This document shows positions 1-6,762 of a stretch of 15,502 nucleotides of DNA, one piece after another. Origin of the DNA: an uncultured Prevotella sp. Lineage in GTDB: Bacteria > Bacteroidota > Bacteroidia > Bacteroidales > Bacteroidaceae. The first letter of the stretch is position 1; every line of letters starts with the position of its first letter. Both the position numbers and the translations under genes were made by a program. The stretch lies in contig UQHJ01000053.1 of assembly GCA_900540885.1 (NCBI GenBank), forward strand, positions 1 through 15,502, read 5' to 3'. The notes beneath the pieces are model-generated. The model was not told where the DNA came from. It did not search any database and was given only the letters and a program-made list of their open reading frames with translations.

Positions 1-113
1 TCAAGTATTGCCAGCTTGGGGCATCGAGCCCCAAGTTGGCAATGCCGACGCGGGGACGCGTCGCCCCCAGGTGAGGGTGCGCCCCCCAATTAGGCAGACA
101 AATTGCAGTTTAT
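1..113 (-). repeat. GC-rich REP-like hairpin repeat, copy 1
   Basis: GC-rich element in an otherwise AT-richer intergenic region, lying 60 bp past the surE stop codon and read here in the direction of surE transcription. It holds two hairpins. CGACGCG and CGCGTCG pair around a GGGA loop (about 47-64). CTTGGGGC and GCCCCAAG pair around ATCGA (about 15-35), and this stem extends outward through TTGCCA/TTGGCAA-type sequence. The surE-proximal boundary (90-113) matches 10277-10300 exactly over 24 bp. About 105 bp match the reverse complement of the 6487 copy with few differences. The left edge may continue outside the window. It could act as an mRNA 3' stabiliser or terminator, but that is inference. 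Confidence 0.85.
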
Positions 114-172
114 AGAGCTATATTGGGCGTATAAAGTGGTTTTAATCCTCTAATCTCCTTCCCCCTTTCGCT

Positions 173-928
173 CTATAGAACCTCTTTCAGTACGTCAATG
201 AGTTCTTTGGCGGTGACGTCAAGTTGTGTTGGGGTGACGGCTATGTAGCCGTTGAATAAGGCCCAGCGGTCGGTGTCGGTGGCTTCCGGCTCAAGCTCTT
301 TGCAATCGCCTACGAGCCAATAGTAATCACCGCCAAAGGGGTGGGTGCGGTGTTCTACCTCGTTTTGCCAACGTGAGTGGGCCATGCGACATATTTTGAT
401 GCCCTTAAACTTCTCAGCTTTGGGAAAGTTGACGTTCAGACACGTAAATTCGGGTAATCCTAAGGCAATGGTTTTAAACATAAAGTCGACCAAGTAGGGG
501 CGTAGCGGCTCGAAGTTGGCTTCCCAACTCCAGTCGCAGAGTGAGAAGGCTACAGAGGGGTAGCCTTGTAAGGCACCTTCGATGGCAACTCCCATTGTGC
601 CAGAGTAGTGGGCATTGACGGACGAGTTGTCGCCGTGGTTGATGCCTCCGATCACGAGGTCGAACTTGCGGTCGGTAAAGAGATTGAGTGCCATCTTGAC
701 GCAGTCGGTGGGTGTACCCGAACAAGAGCATACGGTGAGTCCCTCTTCTTGGCGCAACACTTTGTAGGTGATAGGGTTGGTAGAGGTGATAGAACAACTA
801 AACCCCGATCGGGCAGAGTCGGGGGCCATAACGAGAATGTCGGCGTAGGGACGTAACGTTTCAACTAAGAAGTTGATACCTGGCGCTTCTACGCCGTCGT
901 CGTTTGATATAAGAAGGTAGGGACGCAT
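173..928 (-). CDS. surE: 5'/3'-nucleotidase SurE
   Basis: Metal-dependent nucleoside 5'-monophosphate phosphohydrolase (survival protein E family, cytoplasmic), 251 aa, the usual family length. Seen: the N-terminal SNDDG motif with metal-binding D10 and D11; the ARSG loop with S40; and the GGINHGDN block with N97, followed by HYSGTMGVAIEG. These are the signature SurE metal-site and core segments. The reading frame extends eight codons further upstream to a TTG at 952, but the ATG at 928 puts SNDDG at residues 8-12, as in other SurE proteins, so I chose it. The gene is divergent from parA across about 420 bp, with a hairpin repeat just past its stop. No truncation or missing key residue is visible. 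Confidence 0.97.
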   Translation of the reverse strand: MRPYLLISNDDGVEAPGINFLVETLRPYADILVMAPDSARSGFSCSITSTNPITYKVLRQEEGLTVCSCSGTPTDCVKMALNLFTDRKFDLVIGGINHGDNSSVNAHYSGTMGVAIEGALQGYPSVAFSLCDWSWEANFEPLRPYLVDFMFKTIALGLPEFTCLNVNFPKAEKFKGIKICRMAHSRWQNEVEHRTHPFGGDYYWLVGDCKELEPEATDTDRWALFNGYIAVTPTQLDVTAKELIDVLKEVL

Positions 929-944
929 ATTGTTTCTATTTTTT

Positions 945-1135
945 GTTAACAAGTTAACGAGTTGACGAGTTAATGAGTAGGTTTGTCTTTTTGTTAACCA
1001 ATTAACAAGTTAACAGGCAAGTTTTGCTTTTTTGAGAATGAGAAGAGATAAGTCTACGTTTTAATAAATATATGCACGTATATATAACGAGGTAACTTAC
1101 TTGTCAACTCGTTAAATCGTTAACTTGTCAACTAA
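945..1135. repeat. GTTAAC-type inverted phrase repeats upstream of surE
   Basis: AT-rich stretch built from variants of GTTAAC, AAGTTAACGAG and TTGACGAG. The phrases at 945-985 (for example ACAAGTTAACGAGTTGACGA) reappear as the reverse complement at about 1093-1135 (for example CTTGTCAACTCGTTAA), so the region can fold back on itself. A related phrase, CTCGTTAACTTGTCAACTAA, occurs at about 4231-4251 before mltD, so this is a dispersed family and not only local low complexity. It would lie in the surE 5' leader if the promoter at 1165-1172 is used. Confidence 0.7.
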
Positions 1136-1164
1136 AGTTCTCTTCTGTAAGGACTAATGTAAGG

Positions 1165-1172
1165 CAAAATTA
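1165..1172 (-). promoter_or_regulatory. Candidate surE promoter -7 element
   Basis: CAAAATTA on the + strand reads TAATTTTG on the - strand, matching the Bacteroidetes -7 consensus TAnnTTTG. No good TTTG is seen at the expected -33 position, and the implied leader is over 220 nt, so this is tentative. Confidence 0.35.
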
Positions 1173-1214
1173 CTAAAAATAGTTCAGCCTACGGATTAGT
1201 TCAGCGTTTTTTCT

Positions 1215-1222
1215 TAACTTTG
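1215..1222 (+). promoter_or_regulatory. Candidate parA operon promoter -7 element
   Basis: TAACTTTG matches the Bacteroidetes -7 consensus TAnnTTTG. It lies about 43 bp from the divergent surE candidate. The -33 box is weak: only TTAG, at about 1196. Transcription would start near 1229 and give a leader of about 120 nt containing the structure at 1253-1323. The octamer AGTTCAGC occurs twice just upstream (1181-1188 and 1198-1205) and could be an operator, which is inference. Confidence 0.5.
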
Positions 1223-1252
1223 CAACTCAGTAAAAGCAAAGCGATTAAGAAC

Positions 1253-1323
1253 CAATGGGTAACGTGTCGCTTCGTGCGACACGCAGCAGCTGCTCCACAG
1301 ATGAGATGTATGCTTACCATTGC
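1253..1323 (+). promoter_or_regulatory. Structured leader upstream of parA
   Basis: Nested inverted repeats in the predicted parA 5' leader. An outer stem pairs CAATGGGTAA (1253-1262) with TTACCATTG (1315-1323), with one bulged G. An inner perfect 8-bp stem pairs CGTGTCGC (1263-1270) with GCGACACG (1276-1283) around TTCGT. A palindrome AGCAGCTGCT (about 1285-1294) follows. The layout suggests a multi-branch RNA fold. A 24-codon ORF runs through it (ATG 1255, TAA 1327-1329) and stops 20 nt before parA, so it could be a leader peptide. It matches no riboswitch class I know. Confidence 0.45.
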
Positions 1324-1349
1324 CCTTAACGATTAACCCTTAACAACAC

Positions 1350-2117
1350 ATGAGCAAAATCATTGCTTTAGCCAACCAAAAAGGTGGTGTGGGTAAAACC
1401 ACAACTTCTATGAACTTAGCGGCCTCGCTCGCTACGCTCGAAAAGCGCGTACTGCTGATTGATGCTGACTCGCAGGCGAATGCTTCGTCTGGATTGGGTG
1501 TTGATCTCAGCAAAGTCGACTGCTCTATCTATGAGTGTTTGATTAGTGGCGCTGATATACATGAAGCTATCTATACCACTGACATTGACCGACTTGACAT
1601 CATTCCCTCCAACATCAACCTCGTTGGGGCAGAAGTCGAGATGCTTGGCTTTGAAGGACGTGAATTTATATTGAAAAGGCTGCTGCAAGCGGTGGACAAG
1701 GAGTATGACTATATCTTGATAGACTGCTCTCCGTCGTTAGGCTTGATTACGGTCAACGCGCTGACGGCAGCTAACTCTGTCATTATTCCTGTGCAATGCG
1801 AATATTTTGCACTTGAGGGTATATCGAAGTTGTTGAACACGATTAAGATTGTGAAGAAGAAGTTGAACCCTGAACTCGAAATAGAGGGCTTCTTGCTTAC
1901 GATGTACGACAGTCGCTTGCGATTGGCTAATCAGATATATGATGAGGTGAAGCGCCACTTCCAAGAACTGGTGTTTAAGACGGTTATTCAGCGTAACGTA
2001 AAGCTCTCTGAGGCTCCGAGCCACGGTTTGCCCGCCATTCTTTATGATGCAGACTCAACGGGAGCTAAGAATCACCTTAATTTGGCCAAAGAGATTATTA
2101 AGAAGAACGAGCAGTAG
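1350..2117 (+). CDS. parA: ParA/Soj chromosome-partitioning ATPase
   Basis: Cytoplasmic MinD/ParA-type ATPase that works with ParB to segregate replicated chromosome origins; 255 aa, normal for chromosomal ParA (Soj). Seen: the deviant Walker A motif KGGVGKTT at residues 11-18, including the signature lysine K11; the switch I region around the DADSQANAS segment; and the Walker B-like YILIDCSPSLG block near residues 120-130. The short N-terminus lacks the DNA-binding extension of plasmid ParA proteins, which supports a chromosomal type. The ATG at 1350 directly precedes the conserved start of the fold. It is the first gene of a co-directional group with parB, the DUF5683 gene and mltD. The parB gap is 241 bp and filled with repeats. 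Confidence 0.97.
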   Translation: MSKIIALANQKGGVGKTTTSMNLAASLATLEKRVLLIDADSQANASSGLGVDLSKVDCSIYECLISGADIHEAIYTTDIDRLDIIPSNINLVGAEVEMLGFEGREFILKRLLQAVDKEYDYILIDCSPSLGLITVNALTAANSVIIPVQCEYFALEGISKLLNTIKIVKKKLNPELEIEGFLLTMYDSRLRLANQIYDEVKRHFQELVFKTVIQRNVKLSEAPSHGLPAILYDADSTGAKNHLNLAKEIIKKNEQ

Positions 2118-2120
2118 TAC

Positions 2121-2350
2121 AATGTGTAAATGTGAGAATGTGCAAATGTGCAAATGAAGGTCACTTTTACTTTTTGATTCCATGCTTACTTGATTTCATG
2201 CTCACTTGATTTCATGCACTCTTGATATCTCTTTCTTGATTTTAGTTTATTGATTATTAAATATAAAATATACGTGCAATACTGCGTGTTGAGCTAAATG
2301 GTGCATTATTCAGTAATTTGCACATTTACTTATTCGCACATTTGCACATT
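2121..2350. repeat. parA-parB intergenic inverted and tandem repeats
   Basis: The whole 241-bp gap between parA and parB is repeat-rich. The left arm at 2121-2156, just past the parA stop, is made of AATGTGCAAATGTG-type phrases. The right arm at 2318-2350, ending 8 bp before the parB ATG, is their reverse complement (TTTGCACATTTAC type). I count about 29 matches over 34 aligned positions, so an mRNA spanning both genes could form a long stem. Between the arms, a 16-bp unit (CTTGATTTCATGCTCA and variants) repeats about three times at 2172-2228. The same phrases recur at 9018-9280. I see no TAnnTTTG promoter in the gap, so parB may depend on read-through. Confidence 0.8.
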
Positions 2351-2358
2351 AACAAAGC

Positions 2359-3252
2359 ATGGCAGCTCATAAGAAGTTTCCCGCGTTGGGTCGCGGACTC
2401 GATGCACTCATCTCGACTGAAGAAGAAGTACACACCAGTGGTTCTTCAAGCATCAACGAGGTGCCAGTGTTCAAGATAAAAGCCAACCCCAATCAGCCTC
2501 GTCGCGAGTTTCAGCCCGAGGCCTTACAAGAGTTGGCCGATAGCATTCGTCAAATAGGAATTATTCAGCCTATCACGCTTAGGCTGATGGAGGACGGCAC
2601 TTATCAGATTATAGCTGGTGAGCGCCGTTGGCGTGCAGCGCAAATGGCTGGACTGACCACCATTCCGGCTTACATTCGCACGGCAGATGATGAGAATATG
2701 ATGCAAATGGCGTTGGTCGAAAACATTCAACGTGAAGACCTCAACGCCATCGAGATAGCACTCGCTTATCAAAATCTCATTGAGCATTACGACCTTACAC
2801 AGGATAAACTCTCAGAGAAGGTGGGTAAGAACCGTGCTACGATAGCCAACTACCTACGACTGCTCAAACTGCCAGCGCAGGTGCAGGTGGCATTACAAAA
2901 CAAAGAGGTAGACCAGGGTCACGCTCGCGCCTTGTTAGGGCTTAGCAAACCTTCGCTGCAGGTGAAACTCTTCAACGAAATTCGCGAGAAGGGCTACTCT
3001 GTACGTCAAGTAGAGGAGATGGTCAAGGCACTCAACAATGGCGAGACACTCAAGAGCGGCCGTCACACCTTAAATAATAAGGGGGCAAAGCGTTTGCCAG
3101 AAGAGTACAACGAATTGCGTGCTCGCTTGTCAGAACGCTTCAGCACTAAGGTGCAGATGACTTGTTCGCAACAGGGGAAGGGCAAAATCTCTATTCCCTT
3201 TGCTTCAGAAGAAGAGTTAGAACGCATCATCACGTTGCTCGATAAGATTTAA
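2359..3252 (+). CDS. parB: ParB/Spo0J chromosome-partitioning protein
   Basis: Centromere-binding CTPase clamp that loads at parS sites and stimulates ParA; 297 aa, typical length. Seen: the N-terminal LGRGLDALI segment (residues 10-18) used to contact ParA; the ParB/sulfiredoxin-like nuclease-fold domain (about residues 36-125) with NPNQPR and the CTP-binding IIAGERRWRAA box near residue 90; the ENIQRE box; the helix-turn-helix region with LSEKVGKNRATIANYLRLLKLP (about 155-180) that recognises parS; and a C-terminal dimerisation segment. The stop codon lies 3 nt before the next ATG, so it is co-transcribed with the DUF5683 gene. No good parS palindrome was found in the window. Confidence 0.97.
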   Translation: MAAHKKFPALGRGLDALISTEEEVHTSGSSSINEVPVFKIKANPNQPRREFQPEALQELADSIRQIGIIQPITLRLMEDGTYQIIAGERRWRAAQMAGLTTIPAYIRTADDENMMQMALVENIQREDLNAIEIALAYQNLIEHYDLTQDKLSEKVGKNRATIANYLRLLKLPAQVQVALQNKEVDQGHARALLGLSKPSLQVKLFNEIREKGYSVRQVEEMVKALNNGETLKSGRHTLNNKGAKRLPEEYNELRARLSERFSTKVQMTCSQQGKGKISIPFASEEELERIITLLDKI

Positions 3253-3255
3253 GAG

Positions 3256-4137
3256 ATGGGTAAGAATTATATGGCGCGCGTGCTGCTGACACTCTTTATG
3301 GGGTGGTTGGTAGCCTTGCAAGCAATAGCTAATCATACGATGAAAGTCGAAGCCTCAAATGAGGTTTCGACTTTAGCCGTTTTAGCAAACGCGCGGCCTT
3401 ATGGCATGGAAAGTGCCGCTTCTGTGCCCATGGATACGGTGAAAACGTTTGACGAAATGGCACGTGAGTTGATGGAAGAAGAGGCGCAAGGCCGTGGGGC
3501 AGACGACACTGTCTCTGACCCCGATACGATCGTCTCCTCTACGCCTGTCGACACTGCACGCTTGCGTCAACTCTCCGATTCTCTCTTGGCTCAGCCGATA
3601 GCGAAGGCACAACAGCAGGTGCAAAAGGCGTTTGTGCCTAAACCGACGAAGGCCTTGTGGCTCTCGTTGGTGTTGCCGGGTGCTGGTCAGATTTACAACC
3701 GCAAGTATTGGAAGTTGCCCATTATCTATGGTGGCTTTTTGGGTTGCGCCTACGCATTGACGTGGAACCAAATGATGTATCGCGACTATTCGCAAGCCTA
3801 CCTCGACATTATGGACGACGACCCAAACACGAAGTCATACCTTGACATGTTGCCCCCACGTTACGACATAACAGGACGTGAGGATCAGTTTAAGAAGATA
3901 TTCAAACGCAAGAAGGACTTTTATCGTCGCTATCGCGACTTGAGTGCCTTTTGCTTTATAGGAGTTTATTTACTCTCAGTAGTTGACGCTTACGTTGACG
4001 CACAACTCTCAGAGTTTGACATATCGCCCGATCTGAGTATGAAGGTGGAACCTGCCGTAATCGGCACTCCCAAACTAATGGGTGGCACCACCTCAGGCCG
4101 CGCAGCCTATGGCGTAGGGTGTAGCCTGAGGTTCTGA
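3256..4137 (+). CDS. DUF5683 membrane protein
   Basis: 293-aa protein of the family that follows parB in many Bacteroidales; its role is unknown. Seen: an N-terminal signal-like hydrophobic segment (about residues 7-25); an acidic, low-complexity stretch (about 65-105); then the conserved core KALWLSLVLPGAGQIYNRKYWK (about 133-154), which leads into hydrophobic helices (about 134-168), a charged segment with YRRYRDLSAFCFIGVYLLSVVDAYVDA (about 223-250) and a short C-terminal beta tail. The PGAGQIYN(R/G)(K/R)YWK phrase is the family hallmark. The start at 3256 is 3 nt after parB. A second ATG at 3271 is an alternative start and still leaves the signal segment. The genomic position suggests an envelope job linked to growth or division, which is inference only. 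Confidence 0.9.
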   Translation: MGKNYMARVLLTLFMGWLVALQAIANHTMKVEASNEVSTLAVLANARPYGMESAASVPMDTVKTFDEMARELMEEEAQGRGADDTVSDPDTIVSSTPVDTARLRQLSDSLLAQPIAKAQQQVQKAFVPKPTKALWLSLVLPGAGQIYNRKYWKLPIIYGGFLGCAYALTWNQMMYRDYSQAYLDIMDDDPNTKSYLDMLPPRYDITGREDQFKKIFKRKKDFYRRYRDLSAFCFIGVYLLSVVDAYVDAQLSEFDISPDLSMKVEPAVIGTPKLMGGTTSGRAAYGVGCSLRF

Positions 4138-4148
4138 AGAGGGGTAGA

Positions 4149-4255
4149 GTTATGAGGTCTTCGGGTTATGAGGTTAAGAAAAGTATGTTTTTAAAACCAT
4201 TTATACAACAAACCTCCTCGTTAACTGATTAGCTCGTTAACTTGTCAACTAAAAA
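4149..4255. repeat. Phrase repeats between DUF5683 gene and mltD
   Basis: The 136-bp gap has two copies of GTTATGAGGT (4149-4158 and 4165-4174) just after the DUF5683 stop. A GTTAAC/TTGTCAACT-type phrase at about 4218-4251, before mltD, matches the family upstream of surE (1093-1135). No promoter consensus is seen, so read-through from the parAB operon is likely. Confidence 0.6.
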
Positions 4256-4273
4256 AAAGAAAACAACGAATTA

Positions 4274-5692
4274 ATGAAACGTATAAAGACATTGTTATTG
4301 GCATTGGCTGCAAGCTTTATAACGGCTACAGCGCAGACCGATGAGATAACTGTACACAACGACCAGAACGGTCGTGACGAAGTGATAGACTTGCCAGAGG
4401 GTATGTCGGTGAGCTGCGACTCACTTATTAACGAATGGATGGCCAAGAAGTACCTTTATCCTGACACGACTTGTGCCAATCCTGATTACAATCCTACCTT
4501 CACCACCGAAGAGTACCAAGAGCGCTTGCGTCGCTTACCCGTGGTGATGGAAATGCCCTACAACAGTGTGGTGCAGAAGTTTATCGACCAATATAGTGGT
4601 CGCTTGCGCCGTACCGTATCGTATGCTTTAGGGGCAGGCAACTTCTATATCCCTATCTTTGAAGAGGCACTTGATTATTACGGACTTCCCCTTGAGTTGA
4701 AGTACCTGCCAGTCATCGAGTCAGCACTCGAACCAAAAGCTAAGAGTTCAGCAGGGGCTGTTGGCCTTTGGCAGTTTATGTTGGCTACAGGTAAGCGTTA
4801 TGACTTGAAGGTGAATAGTCTCATTGACGAACGTCAAGACCCCTATAAGAGTAGTTGGGCAGCAGCGCGCTACTTGCGCGACCTCTACAAGATATATCGT
4901 GATTGGAACCTCGTCATCGCTGCCTACAACTGCGGTCCGACGAATGTCAATAAGGCCATTCATCGTGCCGACGGTGTGCGCGATTACTGGACGATCTATC
5001 CTTACTTGCCAAGCGAGACGCGTGGTTACGTGCCAGCATTTATTGCGGCCAACTATATTATGAACTATTATTGTGAGCACAATATCTGCCCCATGAAGAC
5101 GAAGATACCCATCACTACCGATACGGTGACTATCATGCGTGATCTTCACATGCAGCAGGTGGCAGAGCTTTGCAACATCGACGTTGAGGCCATTCAAGCG
5201 CTCAACCCACAATACCGCACGCAACTCATTCCAGGTTCTTCTGGTCCGATGACGCTGCGCTTGCCTACTGAGACGCTCAATACGTTTATCGACCTCAAAG
5301 ACTCTGTTTATAATTATCGTGTCGACGAGTTGTTGACGCGCCGTAGTTGTGTCGAGGTGGACGATCGTCTGGACAATCGCAGTGTAGCTTCGAAGCGCCG
5401 TGCCGCGCGCCAACAGTCAGCGAGCGAGAGCAGCAGTAGCTCAAGAAGTAGTGCGTCAAAGTCGTCGAGCCGTAAGTCGTCAAGGTCAAGTAGTTCAAAA
5501 AGTTCGTCACGTAGTTCGAGGTCGAGCAGAAAGAGCAAGAAAGTGAAATCATCAGCTTCAGCTACTGTGCGCAAGGGCGATACTTTGATCGAGATTGCTC
5601 ATCGTAATGGTACGACCGTAGAGAAGTTGAAGAAGAAGAACAAGATAAAGGGCAATATGATTAAGCCTGGACAAAAGTTGAAAGTAAAATAA
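4274..5692 (+). CDS. mltD: MltD-type lytic transglycosylase with LysM
   Basis: Exported GH23 lytic transglycosylase that cleaves the MurNAc-GlcNAc bond of peptidoglycan to give 1,6-anhydro ends; 472 aa. Seen: a signal peptide (1 to about 20, cleavage likely ATA/QTD); an SLT domain (about 95-265) with catalytic E149 in LPVIESALEPKAKS, then GAVGLWQFM (161-169) and the AAYNCG motif (216-221); a degenerate LysM-like segment (about 281-331); a Ser/Lys/Arg-rich linker (about 372-428); and a clear C-terminal LysM (430-471) that binds peptidoglycan. There is no lipobox, so it is probably periplasmic and not a lipoprotein as in E. coli MltD. It is the last gene of the parAB group, and its substrate fits cell-wall remodelling during growth. 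Confidence 0.95.
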   Translation: MKRIKTLLLALAASFITATAQTDEITVHNDQNGRDEVIDLPEGMSVSCDSLINEWMAKKYLYPDTTCANPDYNPTFTTEEYQERLRRLPVVMEMPYNSVVQKFIDQYSGRLRRTVSYALGAGNFYIPIFEEALDYYGLPLELKYLPVIESALEPKAKSSAGAVGLWQFMLATGKRYDLKVNSLIDERQDPYKSSWAAARYLRDLYKIYRDWNLVIAAYNCGPTNVNKAIHRADGVRDYWTIYPYLPSETRGYVPAFIAANYIMNYYCEHNICPMKTKIPITTDTVTIMRDLHMQQVAELCNIDVEAIQALNPQYRTQLIPGSSGPMTLRLPTETLNTFIDLKDSVYNYRVDELLTRRSCVEVDDRLDNRSVASKRRAARQQSASESSSSSRSSASKSSSRKSSRSSSSKSSSRSSRSSRKSKKVKSSASATVRKGDTLIEIAHRNGTTVEKLKKKNKIKGNMIKPGQKLKVK

Positions 5693-5724
5693 AGCTGTTT
5701 ATAGGGTTATGTGATTGTTAAAGT

Positions 5725-5770
5725 GAAGTAACTTTATAGTCTCATACCCCTCCGAACTAAAAACTGTAGA
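5725..5770. repeat. CATACCC-type dispersed repeat, copy 1
   Basis: Contains CTCATACCCCTCCGAACTAA followed by AAACTG. Near copies lie at 5859-5908 before the lipoprotein gene and at 8440-8480 before the sigma-factor gene. The three copies differ by small substitutions and indels. Confidence 0.7.
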
Positions 5771-5780
5771 TAGCACAAAT

Positions 5781-5844
5781 GGGGCAGGCCTTTGGCTTGC
5801 GAGAAAGCGTATAATGCCCTTCTCGCAGGTCAGAGGTCTGCCCC
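5781..5844. terminator. Long hairpin after mltD, possible terminator
   Basis: Interrupted inverted repeat. GGGGCAG (5781-5787) pairs with CTGCCCC (5838-5844), and TGCGAGAA (5798-5805) pairs with TTCTCGCA (5820-5827), with a short bulged section between. It lies 89 bp after the mltD stop. It lacks a strong T-run on either side, so it may be an attenuator or 3'-end protecting hairpin and not a classical terminator. Confidence 0.55.
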
Positions 5845-5858
5845 TTAGTAGTTTTATT

Positions 5859-5908
5859 AACGTGATGTAACCTTATAACTTCATACCCTTCAAACTAATA
5901 GAATTATG
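5859..5908. repeat. CATACCC-type dispersed repeat, copy 2
   Basis: AACGTGATGTAACCTTATAA followed by CTTCATACCCTTCAAACTAA, running up to and including the ATG of the lipoprotein gene. The opening AACGTGATGTA is shared exactly with copy 3 at 8440. The repeat therefore forms the immediate 5' leader of two unrelated genes. Confidence 0.7.
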
Positions 5909-6460
5909 ACAAAGCTTTATTTAATGGTTATTAGTGCGTTGTTGCTATTTGTGGCCTGCTCTGACGACGTGAGCGACGAGTATGCTCACGAACGCGCTTT
6001 CTTAAAGTTCGCCCCCGTGACTGGGGTTGTGCCTTTGAATAATGCTGTGAATAGCCTGGGGCAGTTTTGTACCATAACGATGGGGACAAACACCTTTCAA
6101 TTTCGCAGCGGTGAGGGCACTACGGCCACCTATCCTTACACGGATGAGATAAGGTCGTATGGGCAGCCCGAGTGCGTATCGGGTTTTGTAATTGGCAAGT
6201 CGTTGCAGCCCGATATGAACTTGCAATATCCTGTTTTGGCCTACGATCTCGTCTGCCCTAATTGTTACGCAGAGTCGTTTATCACGCGCGCCTTGACGCT
6301 GAAGGGCGAAGAGCTAATTTGTGGCCGTTGTCAACGCGTTTACGATCTCACGAATCGAGGCATCATAAAGTCAGGTCGGGCAGGTAAGTCGCTTTTACGT
6401 TATCGCACCTGTATTTATAATCCCAACCTGCAAGGCGGCCTGCTGGTGGTGATGAATTAA
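5906..6460 (+). CDS. Rieske-like Cys4 lipoprotein
   Basis: 184-aa predicted lipoprotein of unproven function. Seen: a hydrophobic signal with lipobox ending FVAC (C18), followed by SDD, which resembles the acidic Bacteroidetes lipoprotein export signal for surface display. The C-terminal half carries CPNC (C117, C120) and CGRC (C139, C142), the latter followed by QRVYDLTNRGIIKSG and LLRYR. That order and spacing look like the cluster loops of Rieske [2Fe-2S] domains (CxH, then CxxH, then F-D-x-x-x-G), but both histidine positions are cysteines. It could be a Rieske-fold protein with a Cys4 iron or zinc site, or a zinc ribbon. Similar Bacteroidales proteins are annotated as hypothetical. It follows mltD by 213 bp, with a hairpin and repeats between them. 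Confidence 0.8.
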   Translation: MTKLYLMVISALLLFVACSDDVSDEYAHERAFLKFAPVTGVVPLNNAVNSLGQFCTITMGTNTFQFRSGEGTTATYPYTDEIRSYGQPECVSGFVIGKSLQPDMNLQYPVLAYDLVCPNCYAESFITRALTLKGEELICGRCQRVYDLTNRGIIKSGRAGKSLLRYRTCIYNPNLQGGLLVVMN

Positions 6461-6486
6461 GTTTATAGCCATGAATATAAGAAATG

Positions 6487-6714
6487 AAATTGTCTGCCTA
6501 ATTGGGGGGGCGGGTCCTCACCTGGGGGCGACGCGTCCCCGCGTCGGCATTGCCAACTTGGGGCTCGATGCCCCAAGTTGACAATACTTGAAGTATTGAT
6601 ATTCATGTATTTGTTAGTCAAGGCATCGAGCCTCAAGTTGGCAATGCCGACGCGGGGACGCGTCGCCCCCAGGTGAGGACCCGCCCCCCAATTAGAGAGA
6701 TAAATTACAGTTTT
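6487..6714. repeat. Head-to-head pair of GC-rich hairpin repeats, copies 2 and 3
   Basis: Two copies of the repeat seen at 1-113, in opposite orientation, form a giant inverted repeat. Arms 6500-6572 and 6622-6693 pair over about 72 bp with one single-base gap and one mismatch, around a 49-bp spacer. Each arm contains the CGACGCG/CGCGTCG and TTGGGGC/GCCC(C)AA mini-hairpins. Copy 2 starts 26 bp after the lipoprotein stop with AAATTGTCTGCCTAATTGGG. Copy 3 ends with the degenerate boundary TAAATTACAGTTTT, 5 bp from the flippase -7 element. It may isolate the flippase from upstream transcription, which is inference. Confidence 0.9.
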
Positions 6715-6719
6715 CTTAT

Positions 6720-6727
6720 TACTTTTG
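6720..6727 (+). promoter_or_regulatory. Candidate flippase promoter -7 element
   Basis: TACTTTTG matches TAnnTTTG. No TTTG or TTG is seen at the -33 distance, which falls inside the end of hairpin-repeat copy 3 (6691-6700). If the promoter is real, part of it is contributed by the repeat. Confidence 0.45.
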
Positions 6728-6762
6728 CAAGTAATATTAAAGTTTAATGTAAAAAGTATTAC

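Noticed and set aside
929..952. Eight-codon upstream extension of SurE from TTG
   Set aside because: TTG is a weaker start, the added residues are not SurE-like, and the ATG at 928 gives the normal family N-terminus.
1135..1349. parS site or replication origin near parAB
   Set aside because: No TGTTTCACGTGAAACA-like palindrome and no DnaA-box cluster could be seen here. GTTTCACGCGG inside GH95 (about 13120) matches only part of a parS.
4748..5413. 221-aa open frame on the - strand inside mltD
   Set aside because: It is antisense to the SLT domain, with low-complexity basic text and no family features.
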